From the NCBI GenBank assembly GCA_001247695.2, contig LGRX02035104.1, positions 21,111 through 85,110 on the forward strand: a stretch of 64,000 nucleotides of DNA, in the 5' to 3' direction. Source of the DNA: Cymbomonas tetramitiformis (lineage: Eukaryota > Chlorophyta > Pyramimonadophyceae > Pyramimonadales > Pyramimonadaceae). Position numbers and translations under genes: made by a program. The notes below the pieces were generated by a model. That model was given only the letters and a program-made list of their open reading frames with translations, was not told the DNA's origin and did not search any database. This document shows, piece after piece, positions 20,947 to 30,800 of this stretch (its first letter is position 1; the number at the start of each line of letters is the position of its first letter).

Positions 20947-21505
20947 AGATGACTGTTACCTAAGCTTGAGCATAATACATGAGATCGTTCCGTTAAAATG
21001 CATCGATCTCAACCCTCGAGTTCAGGAGATACACTCGTGAGTGTATCTTGATCGTCGAGGGACTGTATGTATGCTTATGGTAAACTCAACATTTTACGAG
21101 TTTTTTATCGACTTCGCCACGTGCTAGGTTCGACTGCTCCGTCACCAACCACGTGGTGGGTGCAATCTCAACCCTCGAACGTAATACACCCCACGACCAC
21201 GTCGTGGAACGCTAAGCATCGAGGGACCTTGACTCGTGTCGTGTCAAAAATAGTAAAGCAAGAAGAGCAAGCACCCACCACAAAGTTTTGGTTCGATCGT
21301 TCCGTTAAAAGGCATCGATCTCAACCCTCGAGCACTCAACCACGGAGGCGTCGAGGGACCTTTAAACTTTTCAGTGATGGGTGCGTCACACTCCTCACAA
21401 GCAGTAAATAAATAATTGGGGGAAACTAACAGGTTATGAGGGTGAGAGAAGGGAGGGGGACTGCTATGTTCAAGCTGAAAAAATGAACATAAACTACATA
21501 AACTA
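20947..21505. repeat. Direct repeat copy A with three inverted modules
   Basis: Copy A of a 619-bp-period duplication. It contains three modules, each opening ATCTCAACCCTCGA and closing TCGAGGGAC 20-50 bp later. Module 1 encloses the perfect palindrome AGATACACTCGTGAGTGTAT(CT); module 2 encloses CCACGACCACGTCGTGG-type inverted sequence. No convincing protein. Confidence 0.88.
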
Positions 21506-21565
21506 CGGGGCGCTGGCCTCGGCCTAGGGGGCGTTGGCCTTGGGGGTGTCGGTTTATGAATTTAT

Positions 21566-22112
21566 AGATGACTGTTACCAAAGTTTGAGCATAATACAGT
21601 TCGATCGTTCCGTTAAAATGCATCGATCTCAACCCTCGAGTTCAGGAGATACACTCGTGAGTATATCTTGAGCATCGAGGGACTGTATGCATGCTTATGG
21701 CAAACTTGATATTTTACGAGTTTTTTTTATCGACTTCGCCACGTGCTAGGTTCGACTGCTCCGTCACCAACCACGTGGTGGGTGCAATCTCAACCCTCGA
21801 ACTTAATACACCCCACGACCACGTCGTGGAACGCTAAGCATCGAGGGACCTTGACTCGTGTCGTGTCAAAAATAGTAAAGCAAGAAGAGCAAGCACCCAC
21901 CACACAGTTTTGTTTCGATCGTTCCGTTAAAAGGCATCGATCTCAACCCTCGAGCACTCAACCACGGAGGCGTCGAGGGACCTTTAAACTTTTCAGTGAT
22001 AGGTGCGTCACACTCCTCACAAGCAGTAAATAAATAATTGGGGGAAACTAACAGGTTATGAGGGTGAGAGAAGGGAGGGGGACTCAAGGTGAAAAAACGA
22101 ACGTAAACTACT
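21566..22112. repeat. Direct repeat copy B with three inverted modules
   Basis: Nearly identical to copy A (a few substitutions and small indels), with the same three CTCAACCCTCGA / TCGAGGGAC modules, preceded by a short G-rich minisatellite block. Confidence 0.88.
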
Positions 22113-22571
22113 AGTTTAGGGGGTTGAAATAAGGGGGAAACGTGTCATTATTTCGGGTGAAATAAAGGGCAAAAACTGCCGGCGTATGAGGGTTAAAGAA
22201 GGGTAAAAAACTGCCGTTTTTAACGTTAAAAAAACGAACAAACCTATAGGTTTTCGGGGTTGAAATAAGGGGGGAAGTCATTATTTCGGCGTTTATGTTT
22301 AAGCGAGGGGCGCCCTTGCATTATTTAAAAAGAAACACGTTAATAAAGGCATAAATTGCCAGTTTTTGGGGGTGAAAAAGGGGGCAAAAACTGCCTTCTT
22401 CTAAATGAAATAAGGGGTATAAACTACCCGTTTCTGGGGCGAATGAAAGGGTAAAAAACAGCCGTTTTCTAAGTGCAATAAAGGGTATACACAGTTGATT
22501 AAAGGGGTTGTATTAAGGGGCAAACGCTAGCAATATTTGAGGTGAATTAAAAGGGCATAAGGGGGCATGAT
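22113..22571. repeat. Degenerate minisatellite of AAACTGCCGTTTTTGGGG type
   Basis: Loosely repeated 40-60-bp units such as GAAATAAGGGG, AAAAACTGCCG and GGGGTTGAAATAAGGGG. Non-coding. Confidence 0.55.
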
Positions 22572-22985
22572 GCTTTTCTTTCAAAAATGAAATATAATCA
22601 AACAAAACAATGCAAAACAAATACATGGTGAAAAATGATCCTATTTACCTTCGAACTCCAAAATCTACACGAGGATGCCTACAATTATTGCCTACAATGC
22701 CACCACCTGCCATACACAAAACACGAAAAAATCAACGATCGGATCAAATAAAAATGAGTGAAAGCAAAGCGGGGTGCTTTTCTTTCAAAGATGAAATATG
22801 ATTAAACAAAACAATGCAACACAAATACAGGATGAAAAATAATCCTAGTTACCTTCGAACTCCAAGGTCTACACGAGGATGCCTACGGTTTTTGCCTACA
22901 ATGCCACCACCTGCCATACACAAAACACGAAAAAAGTCAACGATCGGATCAAATAAAAATTAGTGAAAGCAAAGCGGGGTGAAAC
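22572..22985. repeat. Tandem repeat, 204-bp period, two copies plus relics
   Basis: GCTTTTCTTTCAAA starts at 22572 and 22776; each unit continues through TACCTTCGAACTCCAA and CCACCACCTGCCATACACAA. Diverged relics follow to about 23480 (ATGATGTATACAAAACATCAAAAAA at 23205). Confidence 0.88.
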
Positions 22986-23713
22986 ATACCTTATATCGGC
23001 AGGGTTGGGTTCCAACCCAAAGCGTGCCAAGGCTACGCATGCCCTGCCCAAATGGGCTTTGACGCTCAACCCTCGCTCACTCAAGCATTGCATGTAATAA
23101 AAATCATCCCAAAGAGAAAAGATGCTACTACACAAAGAAAGGGGTACTCACCTGATCATTCTCCTATACCATGATGACCAGGGTTTGGCCTACAATCCAA
23201 CCACATGATGTATACAAAACATCAAAAAAAACGGCAAATGAAGGTGGTGAAAACACTTATCAGTTTCCTGGTGTTTCCACACCACCAGAGCCCGACAAGC
23301 GGGGTGGTAACCAGAATCGGAGCGTCGGATATTTCTATACCGCCTCCTCGCCAGGAGCCATTGGGCGGTTTGCATTTTGGTGGATCTTCAATAGCATCCA
23401 AGAGAAAAGAAAAACAAGCTTAAACAAACAACCATGATAACAAATAAGTTGAAGCGAACGCACCTTGAATCGAAAGGGTTGGGTTTCATCCCAAGGCGTG
23501 CCAGCGGCTACGCACTACCCCCTCTGTGAGACTAACCACGGTATTGTCCTTCAGTGACTCCCGAAATTTCACGTTCGTAGAAACCAAAGCGAGCGTGCAT
23601 ACATACAATAAAACACGTTCATAAAATACACAATCAAGAACTAAAAAGCCCCCACACCCCAAGCCATGCATAAACTCAAACAAAATTTCAACTATTCAAT
23701 TATATCGCACTGT
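22986..23713. other. Non-coding stretch with repeat relics
   Basis: Relics of the 204-bp repeat and two GGGTTGGGTTYCAWCCCAA blocks (about 23000 and 23477); no gene. Confidence 0.35.
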
Positions 23714-23739
23714 GAGGTCGGCACCGCGGTGCCGACCTC
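23714..23739. repeat. Perfect 26-bp palindrome
   Basis: The half-site GAGGTCGGCACCG is followed immediately by its complement CGGTGCCGACCTC, a perfect GC-rich cruciform-capable site in AT-rich surroundings. Confidence 0.9.
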
Positions 23740-24385
23740 CAAGTCTAAGAAGACGCATCACACGAAGGCCACGCTACAAAAAAACGTTTACAAACTGGGT
23801 ACTTACCGATGCAGTAACCTTCGCTAGTTCCACACGAGCTTAAAAATTCGCGCGCTGATCCCACACACCCCAAACCCAAAACCGTTCGGATAAGTGTCCG
23901 AAGGCCTAAGACTAATAATTCCTAACATCGATACCACACTCCTCGAGAATAACTCTTAAGTGTGCACGACTGAACACTGCAACTAAACTGCTGAATTCGG
24001 GTTCTAATAACTCTCAACAAGCGAGATTGTTGGAAAAAATTGCGAGATCACGCACGGTGTCGCCATAACGAGACGCCTCAAAATTCTCCGTAACGAAGAA
24101 CCCAATAAAAATAGTTCGTTTCACATAAGCAACCTGGAAAGTAAAGTCAACAGTGGTTAGCATGAAACCAGCAAAAGCAAAAGCAAACTCTCTGTGCAAT
24201 AGTCGCGGCAGGAGCGCCCTGTATTTCAAATTTCTCTTGTCGCACTCAACGAACGCTGTGGTGTGTTGACGTTGAAAGTGTTGAAAACATTTTGATTTCC
24301 CTTCGCCACGTCATCGTCATGCCATCGGGTGTAAAATGGGACAGTAGGGGACACGGGATTGTCACTGTATGCAGTATAGATTTTT
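23740..24385. other. Non-coding stretch
   Basis: No gene recognised; only short ORFs. Confidence 0.3.
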
Positions 24386-24455
24386 GTCGGAATCACGAAT
24401 TGAACGACCGATGTCTTACTCGGATTTTAATCGGTAGAATTATACCACTCAAGGT
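24386..24455 (-). other. tRNA-like or SINE-like relic, copy 1
   Basis: The minus strand reads AGTGGTATAATTC (A-box-like) and 30 nt later GTTCAATTC (fits the B-box core GWTCRANNC). Stems are not clean. A diverged partner lies at 24704-24770. Confidence 0.3.
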
Positions 24456-24703
24456 ATGTCGTCTCCGATTTCTGCCATCCTAATTACACTGTCGGAACAT
24501 TCTCGTATCTATACAAGTACTGCTACTTGATACTGGTGCAGCATTTTCATAGAATACGCACTGTGTCACAAGACCGGAAATTAATCGCTCAAGTGACACT
24601 AATGAAAAAATTATGACGGGAATCAAAGTCGATTTCAAACCCATTTGTTGCACTCCTACGTAAAATTCCGATACGCTCACGTATGGCGAAGGCGTGATTC
24701 TCA

Positions 24704-24770
24704 TCGAAATCACGGCTTGAATGACCAATGTCTCATTTGGATATTAATCGATACAAATTATACCACTGAA
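24704..24770 (-). other. tRNA-like or SINE-like relic, copy 2
   Basis: Minus strand AGTGGTATAATTT with CATTCAAGCC in the matching place, about 318 bp from copy 1. Pairing is weak; listed because of the order shared with copy 1. Confidence 0.25.
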
Positions 24771-25019
24771 ATTATACCAAACACAGCAACAGTTAAAATT
24801 TTCATTACAGAGTTACAGTATTTCAAAAATTACGAATGGAATCGCAACTGGCCGCGGTCGATGAATGTCACGGTTCCAAAAGTTCCATGGGACGTGGCAT
24901 CACGAAATGATCGCATATCATGACATGGACAGGATGATATCAAAATTGCCCTCACCCACGTTTTTCACGACCACGCGACACTGCATTCAAATGTTACAAT
25001 ATAATTCCACGTCGTGTCA

Positions 25020-25515
25020 CGATCGGTCGCTGGGCGATTAAACGGGTGCTACAGGTTCGTAGCACGGAGTAAGCTGCTATGGCTCACTGTTGTGTAAGAA
25101 TTATACACTGATTCCACTACTGTGTGAAATGTAAATATCGATATAAGTTGTTTTACGGAAAAGCTCCGATGGCTAATATTTTATACTGTTAAGAAAAACT
25201 AAGAACGTCCAAAGAGCCTACACGGCTCTTTTAATAGCAACATGTCAAAACCCGAACAGGCCCGAGGAACTTCGGATTGTACTGACGTGTCGATTACTGG
25301 TGCTCTCTGTATCTCCCAGTTCTGGTCGACCAATCGATGGTCTGATCTGCGGTGGGTGCAGATTGCTGATGCTGTTTCGGGTGCAGATTGCTGATGCTAC
25401 TTCAGAGTCTGACTGTCATTGCTGATGACTCGTGTCATAGGCTGTCACTCGTCACTCGTTAGACTGTCACTCGTGTCATCGATTGTCACTCGTGTCATAG
25501 ACTGTCCCTAGTACA
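25020..25515 (-). mobile_element. LTR (3') of a methyltransferase-bearing gypsy relic
   Basis: On the minus strand a polypurine tract at 25516-25533 (AAAGGGGGGGGAGAGT) is followed at once by TGTACTAGGGAC, a plausible LTR start. A TATAAAA-like box occurs at about 25180-25186. The far end near 25020 is a guess; no matching 5' LTR is present. The start resembles TGTGCCAGGGAAC after the polypurine tract of the 43-56 kb element. Repeated TGACACGAG units fill its first 90 bp. Confidence 0.5.
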
Positions 25516-25533
25516 ACTCTCCCCCCCCTTTGG

Positions 25534-25940
25534 GCGCGCCTACGTCCTCGCTAGCGCTTGTGTTTCGGAATGGAGGTTACACGTGAGGTACACTCGCAGC
25601 ATACTATTATTAGCCATCAGGCGATCGGTTCTAGGGTCCGTGCCCCCCAGTCCTTGGGTCTGGGTCCCCTGCCGTCGGCTGGATTTTCCCGAAACCCCCT
25701 TACCGAATCACGCTGCCAACGCTCAGACGGTTTAGGAGTTCGGTACTTTTCCAATCCACGGGTCTCCTGCTCCCATTACGCCCCGAGACTCGCGCCTCAG
25801 TATCTTGGGTTGATGTCGTGAGTGCGGGGGCACGCGCAGCTCCCTCGGCTGGAACACCCACTTTCGCAGTGGATGCTAGGGCAGGTGCGCCCCCTGACAC
25901 TACACTCAGCGTTACTCTCGCCAGCTGCCCAGTCGATACT
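25534..25940 (-). other. Spacer between methyltransferase relic and polypurine tract
   Basis: No gene of its own is recognised; several frames are short and unrelated. Confidence 0.35.
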
Positions 25941-26474
25941 CTACTCAGCGTCCTCATCTTCTTGGGCTGTCAACACAGATATCAAGTCCACTACGGCCGC
26001 CACGCTTTCCTCACTCATGCGATCTCCCAGCTTCAATTCACAAAACAGGTGATGAGGAAGAGAGCGAGGTATCGCGTATACCGCTTGCGCGGAACCCATG
26101 CCTCGAGAGCCGGAAGCAGATACACTTTCTTGCGAAGTGTTTTCATGTTTCCCGGTGATAGCTCTTGCTGGACAAGGCGTACTGCTGGTACACCGCAATA
26201 ATGGTACGGATAGTACAGCATTAGTCCAAATGTGGGTAGGCTTCATGTAAGGCGTGCCATACTTACAGTAGGTAGTGACCAGGGGTTCTGGTAGACCCTT
26301 CATCACCTCTCGTGTGTGCAGTCCTCGTAGAGCGTCCCCGGCCGGATTCTCAATAAAGTAATAGGCAGGATCGTAGTACTCGATGATCTGCCTCGTCCTT
26401 TGCACCCGCCGGTCTGCTAGCTCCAAGTCCGGTGTCCCTTTGGTCTTGGCCTTACTGTACTCCTTGCATTGCAT
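25941..26474 (-). pseudogene. C-terminal fragment of a cytosine-5 DNA methyltransferase
   Basis: A 177-codon frame beginning within the catalytic PC motif: CKEYSKAKT aligns with CTEYSQAKT of the complete gene at 44825-45664. Then follow FIENPAG (motif VI region), TTYCKYGTPYMKPTHIWTN (motif VIII region) and AVYAIPRSLPHHLF (a motif X-like end). It differs at well over half of positions from the 45-kb copy, so it is a separate lineage of the same retroelement-borne gene. Motifs I-III and half of IV are lost where unrelated repeat sequence begins near 26475. Its LTR and polypurine tract lie downstream at 25.5 kb. Confidence 0.75.
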
Positions 26475-26479
26475 TCCTG

Positions 26480-26840
26480 GTCAGTTGACAGTCGCAAACG
26501 CTAAACGGTCACAGTCAACAGTGCCGTTCATGAGTTGTTAAGTATGGAAATGCGAGTTATTGCAAATGACTCTTTCCGCAAAAAGACTTTTTCCTTCGGG
26601 CCCAACTTTGTTGCGCTACTGCAGGCACAGCCCCTTGTGATTTTAATCACATTACATGAAGTACAATTTTTTCCAACGTTCGTAACTAAGATATATTTAT
26701 TCACAAGGCGAATACCTTTTTCTTGAGCTCTTGATCGACCCCATCTGCAACCGCATCAGCTTCGTTTGCAGTCGCGACTGCAAGCTAAGTTGATGCGGTT
26801 CAAGATAGGGTCGACCAATTCACGACAGGCGAGGGGTGTT
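26480..26840. mobile_element. Fragment of the TIR element family of 15760-19621
   Basis: Shares GTCGCAAACGCT, GCCGTTCRTRAGTT, CAACTTTGTTGCGCTACTGC and the 52-bp near-palindrome (26749-26800, inverted relative to 19141-19192). It lacks the outer arm and merges into satellite sequence on the right. Confidence 0.65.
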
Positions 26841-26939
26841 CTTGCGTTCTAGCGCTAGAAACTTGTCAGATATATTCGTATCAATAATGTGTATGAGTAT
26901 ATCCCGTAAGTTTCAGGTCATACCTTGAAGCATACTTCA

Positions 26940-27256
26940 AACAGTCGCATATCATTGGTTCCAAACCCAAAACATCTGCCTTAGAAATAAATTGCGCGTC
27001 TCGCGTACAAGTAACTTGAAGCTTTGAGCTTCAAGTAACTTAAGGATATTCATCTTGGCAGTATTTGTGCCAAGTTTCGTGCTCTATGACGCACGGGAAG
27101 CCCTCGGCTGTTTGGCATCTTTGGGTTTGGGTTCGAACCCAAACCCAAACCCAAAACATCTGCCTTAGAAATAAATTGCGTGTTTCGCGCACAAGTAACT
27201 TGAAGCCTTGAGCTTCAGGTAACTTAAATATATGTATCTTGGTAGTATTTGTGCCA
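26940..27256 (-). repeat. 185-bp satellite units, inverted orientation
   Basis: One full and one partial monomer in reverse orientation to the array at 47.2-48 kb: GTGCCAAGTTTCGTGCTC, GGCTGTTTGGCATC, CCAAACCCAAA and CTTGAAGCTTTGAGCTTCAAG. The second monomer is cut at TATTTGTGCCA by the Dualen element and resumes at 43272. Confidence 0.88.
27246..27256. other. Left target-site duplication of the Dualen element
   Basis: TATTTGTGCCA, repeated exactly at 43272-43282. Joining the flanks here restores a continuous satellite monomer. Confidence 0.85.
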
Positions 27257-27266
27257 CCACTTTTCG

Positions 27267-27842
27267 ATGAACCGTCCAGGCGTGCCACCCCGGAGCGGGC
27301 CGCGGGGCAAAAAAACGGTCGTTAGAAAATTAGTTCCAGTGATTCTTTGTGGGATATTTTTCAAATATCTTACGACAGCTACGACCAGCGACACACAAGA
27401 AGAGGAAGAGAAGACAGGTGCGCGAAAGGTACGGGCCCACGCTGTCGATTTTCCGCCGGCACGGGGCACTTTTCCTGCAGTGCAGAGGCGAAAGCACCCC
27501 GAAATTCACTCGAAAACTCACATAAGCAGGAAAAACAGAGATGGGATTCACTTTTTTTACACACCCAGAAAAAAACGAGAAGTTCGGGAATTATTTCCAG
27601 ACGAAATACGTGAAAATAAGGAGACCCGGAAGAAGCTCGAGCGGTCACGGAAGATGCAGAACGCCCAGCAGCACAACAGGCAACAGCGTGGAATGGCACC
27701 ACCAGGCGCGGAAGGGGGGAGTCGAGAGATGGAGGACAGGAGGGTCATGCTCGAAATTCACAAAGAGTTCATGGCAACGAAACCCGCCACGTTGACGTCA
27801 TTCACCGACGGGGCGAAGGCGCGAAGCTACAGTTGCCACTGA
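27267..27842 (+). CDS. Dualen upstream ORF (ORF1 or N-terminus before a frameshift)
   Basis: Starts at the first ATG of the element and runs 191 codons. It is basic, with a hydrophobic segment (KLVPVILCGIFFKYL, about residues 22-36), a Glu/Lys-rich middle and a coiled-coil-prone part (ETRKKLERSRKMQNAQQHNRQQ). It overlaps the giant frame, which has been open since about 27617 and begins to look protein-like near 27833, so sense appears to move -1 between 27617 and 27842. This could be a programmed frameshift, a mutation, or two separate proteins. I recognise no family. Confidence 0.5.
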   Translation: MNRPGVPPRSGPRGKKTVVRKLVPVILCGIFFKYLTTATTSDTQEEEEKTGARKVRAHAVDFPPARGTFPAVQRRKHPEIHSKTHISRKNRDGIHFFYTPRKKREVRELFPDEIRENKETRKKLERSRKMQNAQQHNRQQRGMAPPGAEGGSREMEDRRVMLEIHKEFMATKPATLTSFTDGAKARSYSCH

Positions 27843-30800
27843 GCGAACAGTTCGAGGAGCAACGTAACCTAACTGTCAAGCTTGAACAGGCACGGGACCT
27901 GACGACCACCAAGTCCAAGGCCCTCGAGAACTTCTATTCCGAAGAATTGAAGGATGTACGGCTGTCGTACACCAAGTGGGCGAAGGGGTACCCACTGGAA
28001 ACGCCGCATGGGACACTGGACGAGGCGGGCCACATTCGTTACAGCCTCCTTAAAAACTGCACCACGATAGACGGCAAGAACCTCGACGAGAATGGATTTT
28101 TGGCTAACGACTTCCACATTACGGTTGGGCCCATGCGAGTGCCACCCCAGCAAGCGATCGAGTTCCTGGGTCACATGGAGGCGGTCCTTCGAGGCCTTCA
28201 TCGAGAACACCAAGACAGGCACATAATCTCCAGACAGTCACCTCCGAGGCCGCGTTTTCATTCTGGAAGGGTGGCGGCGCTCGACATCAAGTTCACCAAA
28301 ACCGAGTACGCCACCACGGTTTTAGCGACCACCCTCCCACTCCTCCCGGTGAACTGCTTCCCGATAGGGGGAGACCTCTTCACGCAGGATGAACCAGTCT
28401 TTCCGCGGGTACGCATCTATGACGTTGCGACGAGAGGTGGGTCAGAGAGCAGAATGCTTCACGTATTGAGTGACGAGCTGAAAGGTAAGAGCATCACCGA
28501 CCTGGAGGAGAACCTGCTTGAGGTGGAGGGTCTGGAATCGGCTCAAAAAGGACACCGACTTCAGCAGCGAGTAGCTTCCATCACGGCAAACTGGCTGAAG
28601 TTGGTGGCCGTTTCCGAGGAGGCCGCACAGAAAATCGAGACCGGCACGGTACGCATACCTGGAATCAACGACTACGAGGTGCAACGGGTGGCCCTCATCA
28701 AGGACGTCGACAAACTGGCGGAGACCGAAGTGGTGGTGGTGGACACGGGCTCAGTCATCGACCCCGAGTTCGACACAGAGGCGCTGGTAAGAGCGGTGGA
28801 CGAAGTGTTCAATACGGCGTTGGGTGAATACGAACATCTACTACCTCACCTAGCAGTGCCATCATACCCGGCTACGGACAAGAAGGACGTGGCCTCTTTT
28901 GCGCGACTTCGGCAGCTGTATAAGGGACGCCTCTTTTATTTCATCGCCAGCGAGGAAGCCTATAGGTGGCTGACAGCGCAAGAGGGGTCGCAAGCCAAAG
29001 TTACTGTTGAGCATAAAGGTATGTATTTCTATTTGAGGCCATCCGACTACTCCCGCAACGGCAAGCGTGGACGTGGGCGTCAGCAGCGACCCGTGGGCAT
29101 CACGCGCGACGACACTGTTGTACAAGCACTTGAAGCAAAACTGGGCACCTTCGCCGAGGCAGTCAAGGCGGCGACTGCCAGTCGTGGAGGTGAACTTGGG
29201 GGCGACACCGAGAGCGCCATACAGGATCTTGGGCGTCAGGTCAACGTCCTCAGCGACAAGGTTGAGAAGGGCTTCAAGGACACGGTCGACAACGTGAAGA
29301 AGGTGAACGCGTCAGTCGACAACGTGGACAAAGGGGTCAACAAAATCATCGACCTCACTGGCAACGTGCTCAAGCGACAAGACGCACATCTTGAGCTGGC
29401 GGAGAATCAGAACAAGGTGGCCACGGCTATGCTTCAGAACCTGATCAAGCTCAACAGCAGCGCGGGAACACCGACCCCGACCCCGCCATCTACTGGCACT
29501 GGAAGGCGTAAGAGGGGTACGGCGGGAACTCCCGCATCAGACACGCGTGTCGACACGGACACCGATATGGATACGGTTAGCAGCCAAATCGAGAACCTCA
29601 AGAGACTAAGAAAGGTGAGTAAAACACAGCACCCCACTCAAAAAATCAACTGTCTGAAAGAGGGGGAACCAACGGGAGAAAAACGGGCGCTGAGCAGCGG
29701 GGTTAAGGTGGGATACATCAGGAAAGCGAGACAAAGAAGGCAGGAAGGGGAGAAAAGAAGGGGTGAAAAAAGATCAGAGGCTGAGCAACTGAAGAAAAGA
29801 GGGCGCTGGAAACAGCACGAGAAGGAGAGAGCGGAGAATCAGCACGAGCCCTCTCCATCATCCCTGCTAGTATTTTCCAGCAGTACGGCGATCGACTGGA
29901 GCCATATGTCTGAAAATAGTGTGGGAAATAGTCAGTACGGGGCCCATCCCAAACGGGTGGAAGTATGCAAACAACAGAGCAATCAAAAAATATGTATTAT
30001 ATGCATCACCCGTAACTGCCTGATATTTTATGAAGGGGAAGAAAATCATAAGGTGAAAAGAGTGAGCATCCTGCCACATCCTGTATGCACAAGTAGGGGG
30101 GAAAAGGAGAACATCCCAAGGGCACCGACACAAGCTGGCATGGTCCACACACAGCCACAAGGGTATGACACTTGCTATATGGAAATATACAGTGTACCCA
30201 CCCCATACAAAAATCCCAGCACCAACTGGAAACATCCTGACTGGATAACATACCCCATACACATAGGCCAACAGATAAATAGAGGTCAAAATGATACCAA
30301 GTGTAAAAGAAATAAGAAACTCAGTAAGTATGAAACTATACCAGCCCCGGAGATAGCAGCTCAACTAGCTGAGTATTTGACAGAGGTGTATGAAGCTTGC
30401 TCACAAAAGGCTCAGTGGCGAGATAACACACAAGCCAGTAGTGAACAACAAAAGGCAAGTAGGTGCAAATATTTCCAGAAGGCTGATAAGCACACGGAGG
30501 CTTGTCACACACACATAAATTGGCAACACATGGTTCACAGGGACTGCAGCAATAAAACAAACTGCTCGGCTACACACGAGAAAATAAGAAGAAACCCTAA
30601 CTCAAAGGGGACATACCTACAGAAAAAGGGGGGAATATGGGCACATGACGGCAAAGCCGAACCAAAATTTTTTGCACAATGCCTACAAATGGTGAAACGA
30701 GAAGGTGAGGTGAAAATGAGCATGAACGGACGACATTGGACATTTAGCGAATTGCTCCAGGAGCTCTACGTTAAAATACGAACTTTTGTAAAAACAACCA

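Noticed and set aside
20357..20963. ORFs rich in Gly/Ala/Pro on both strands
   Set aside because: Produced by the G-rich minisatellite, where stops are rare.
25558..25821. Plus-strand ORF beside the LTR relic
   Set aside because: Opposite the methyltransferase relic spacer; no protein-like pattern.
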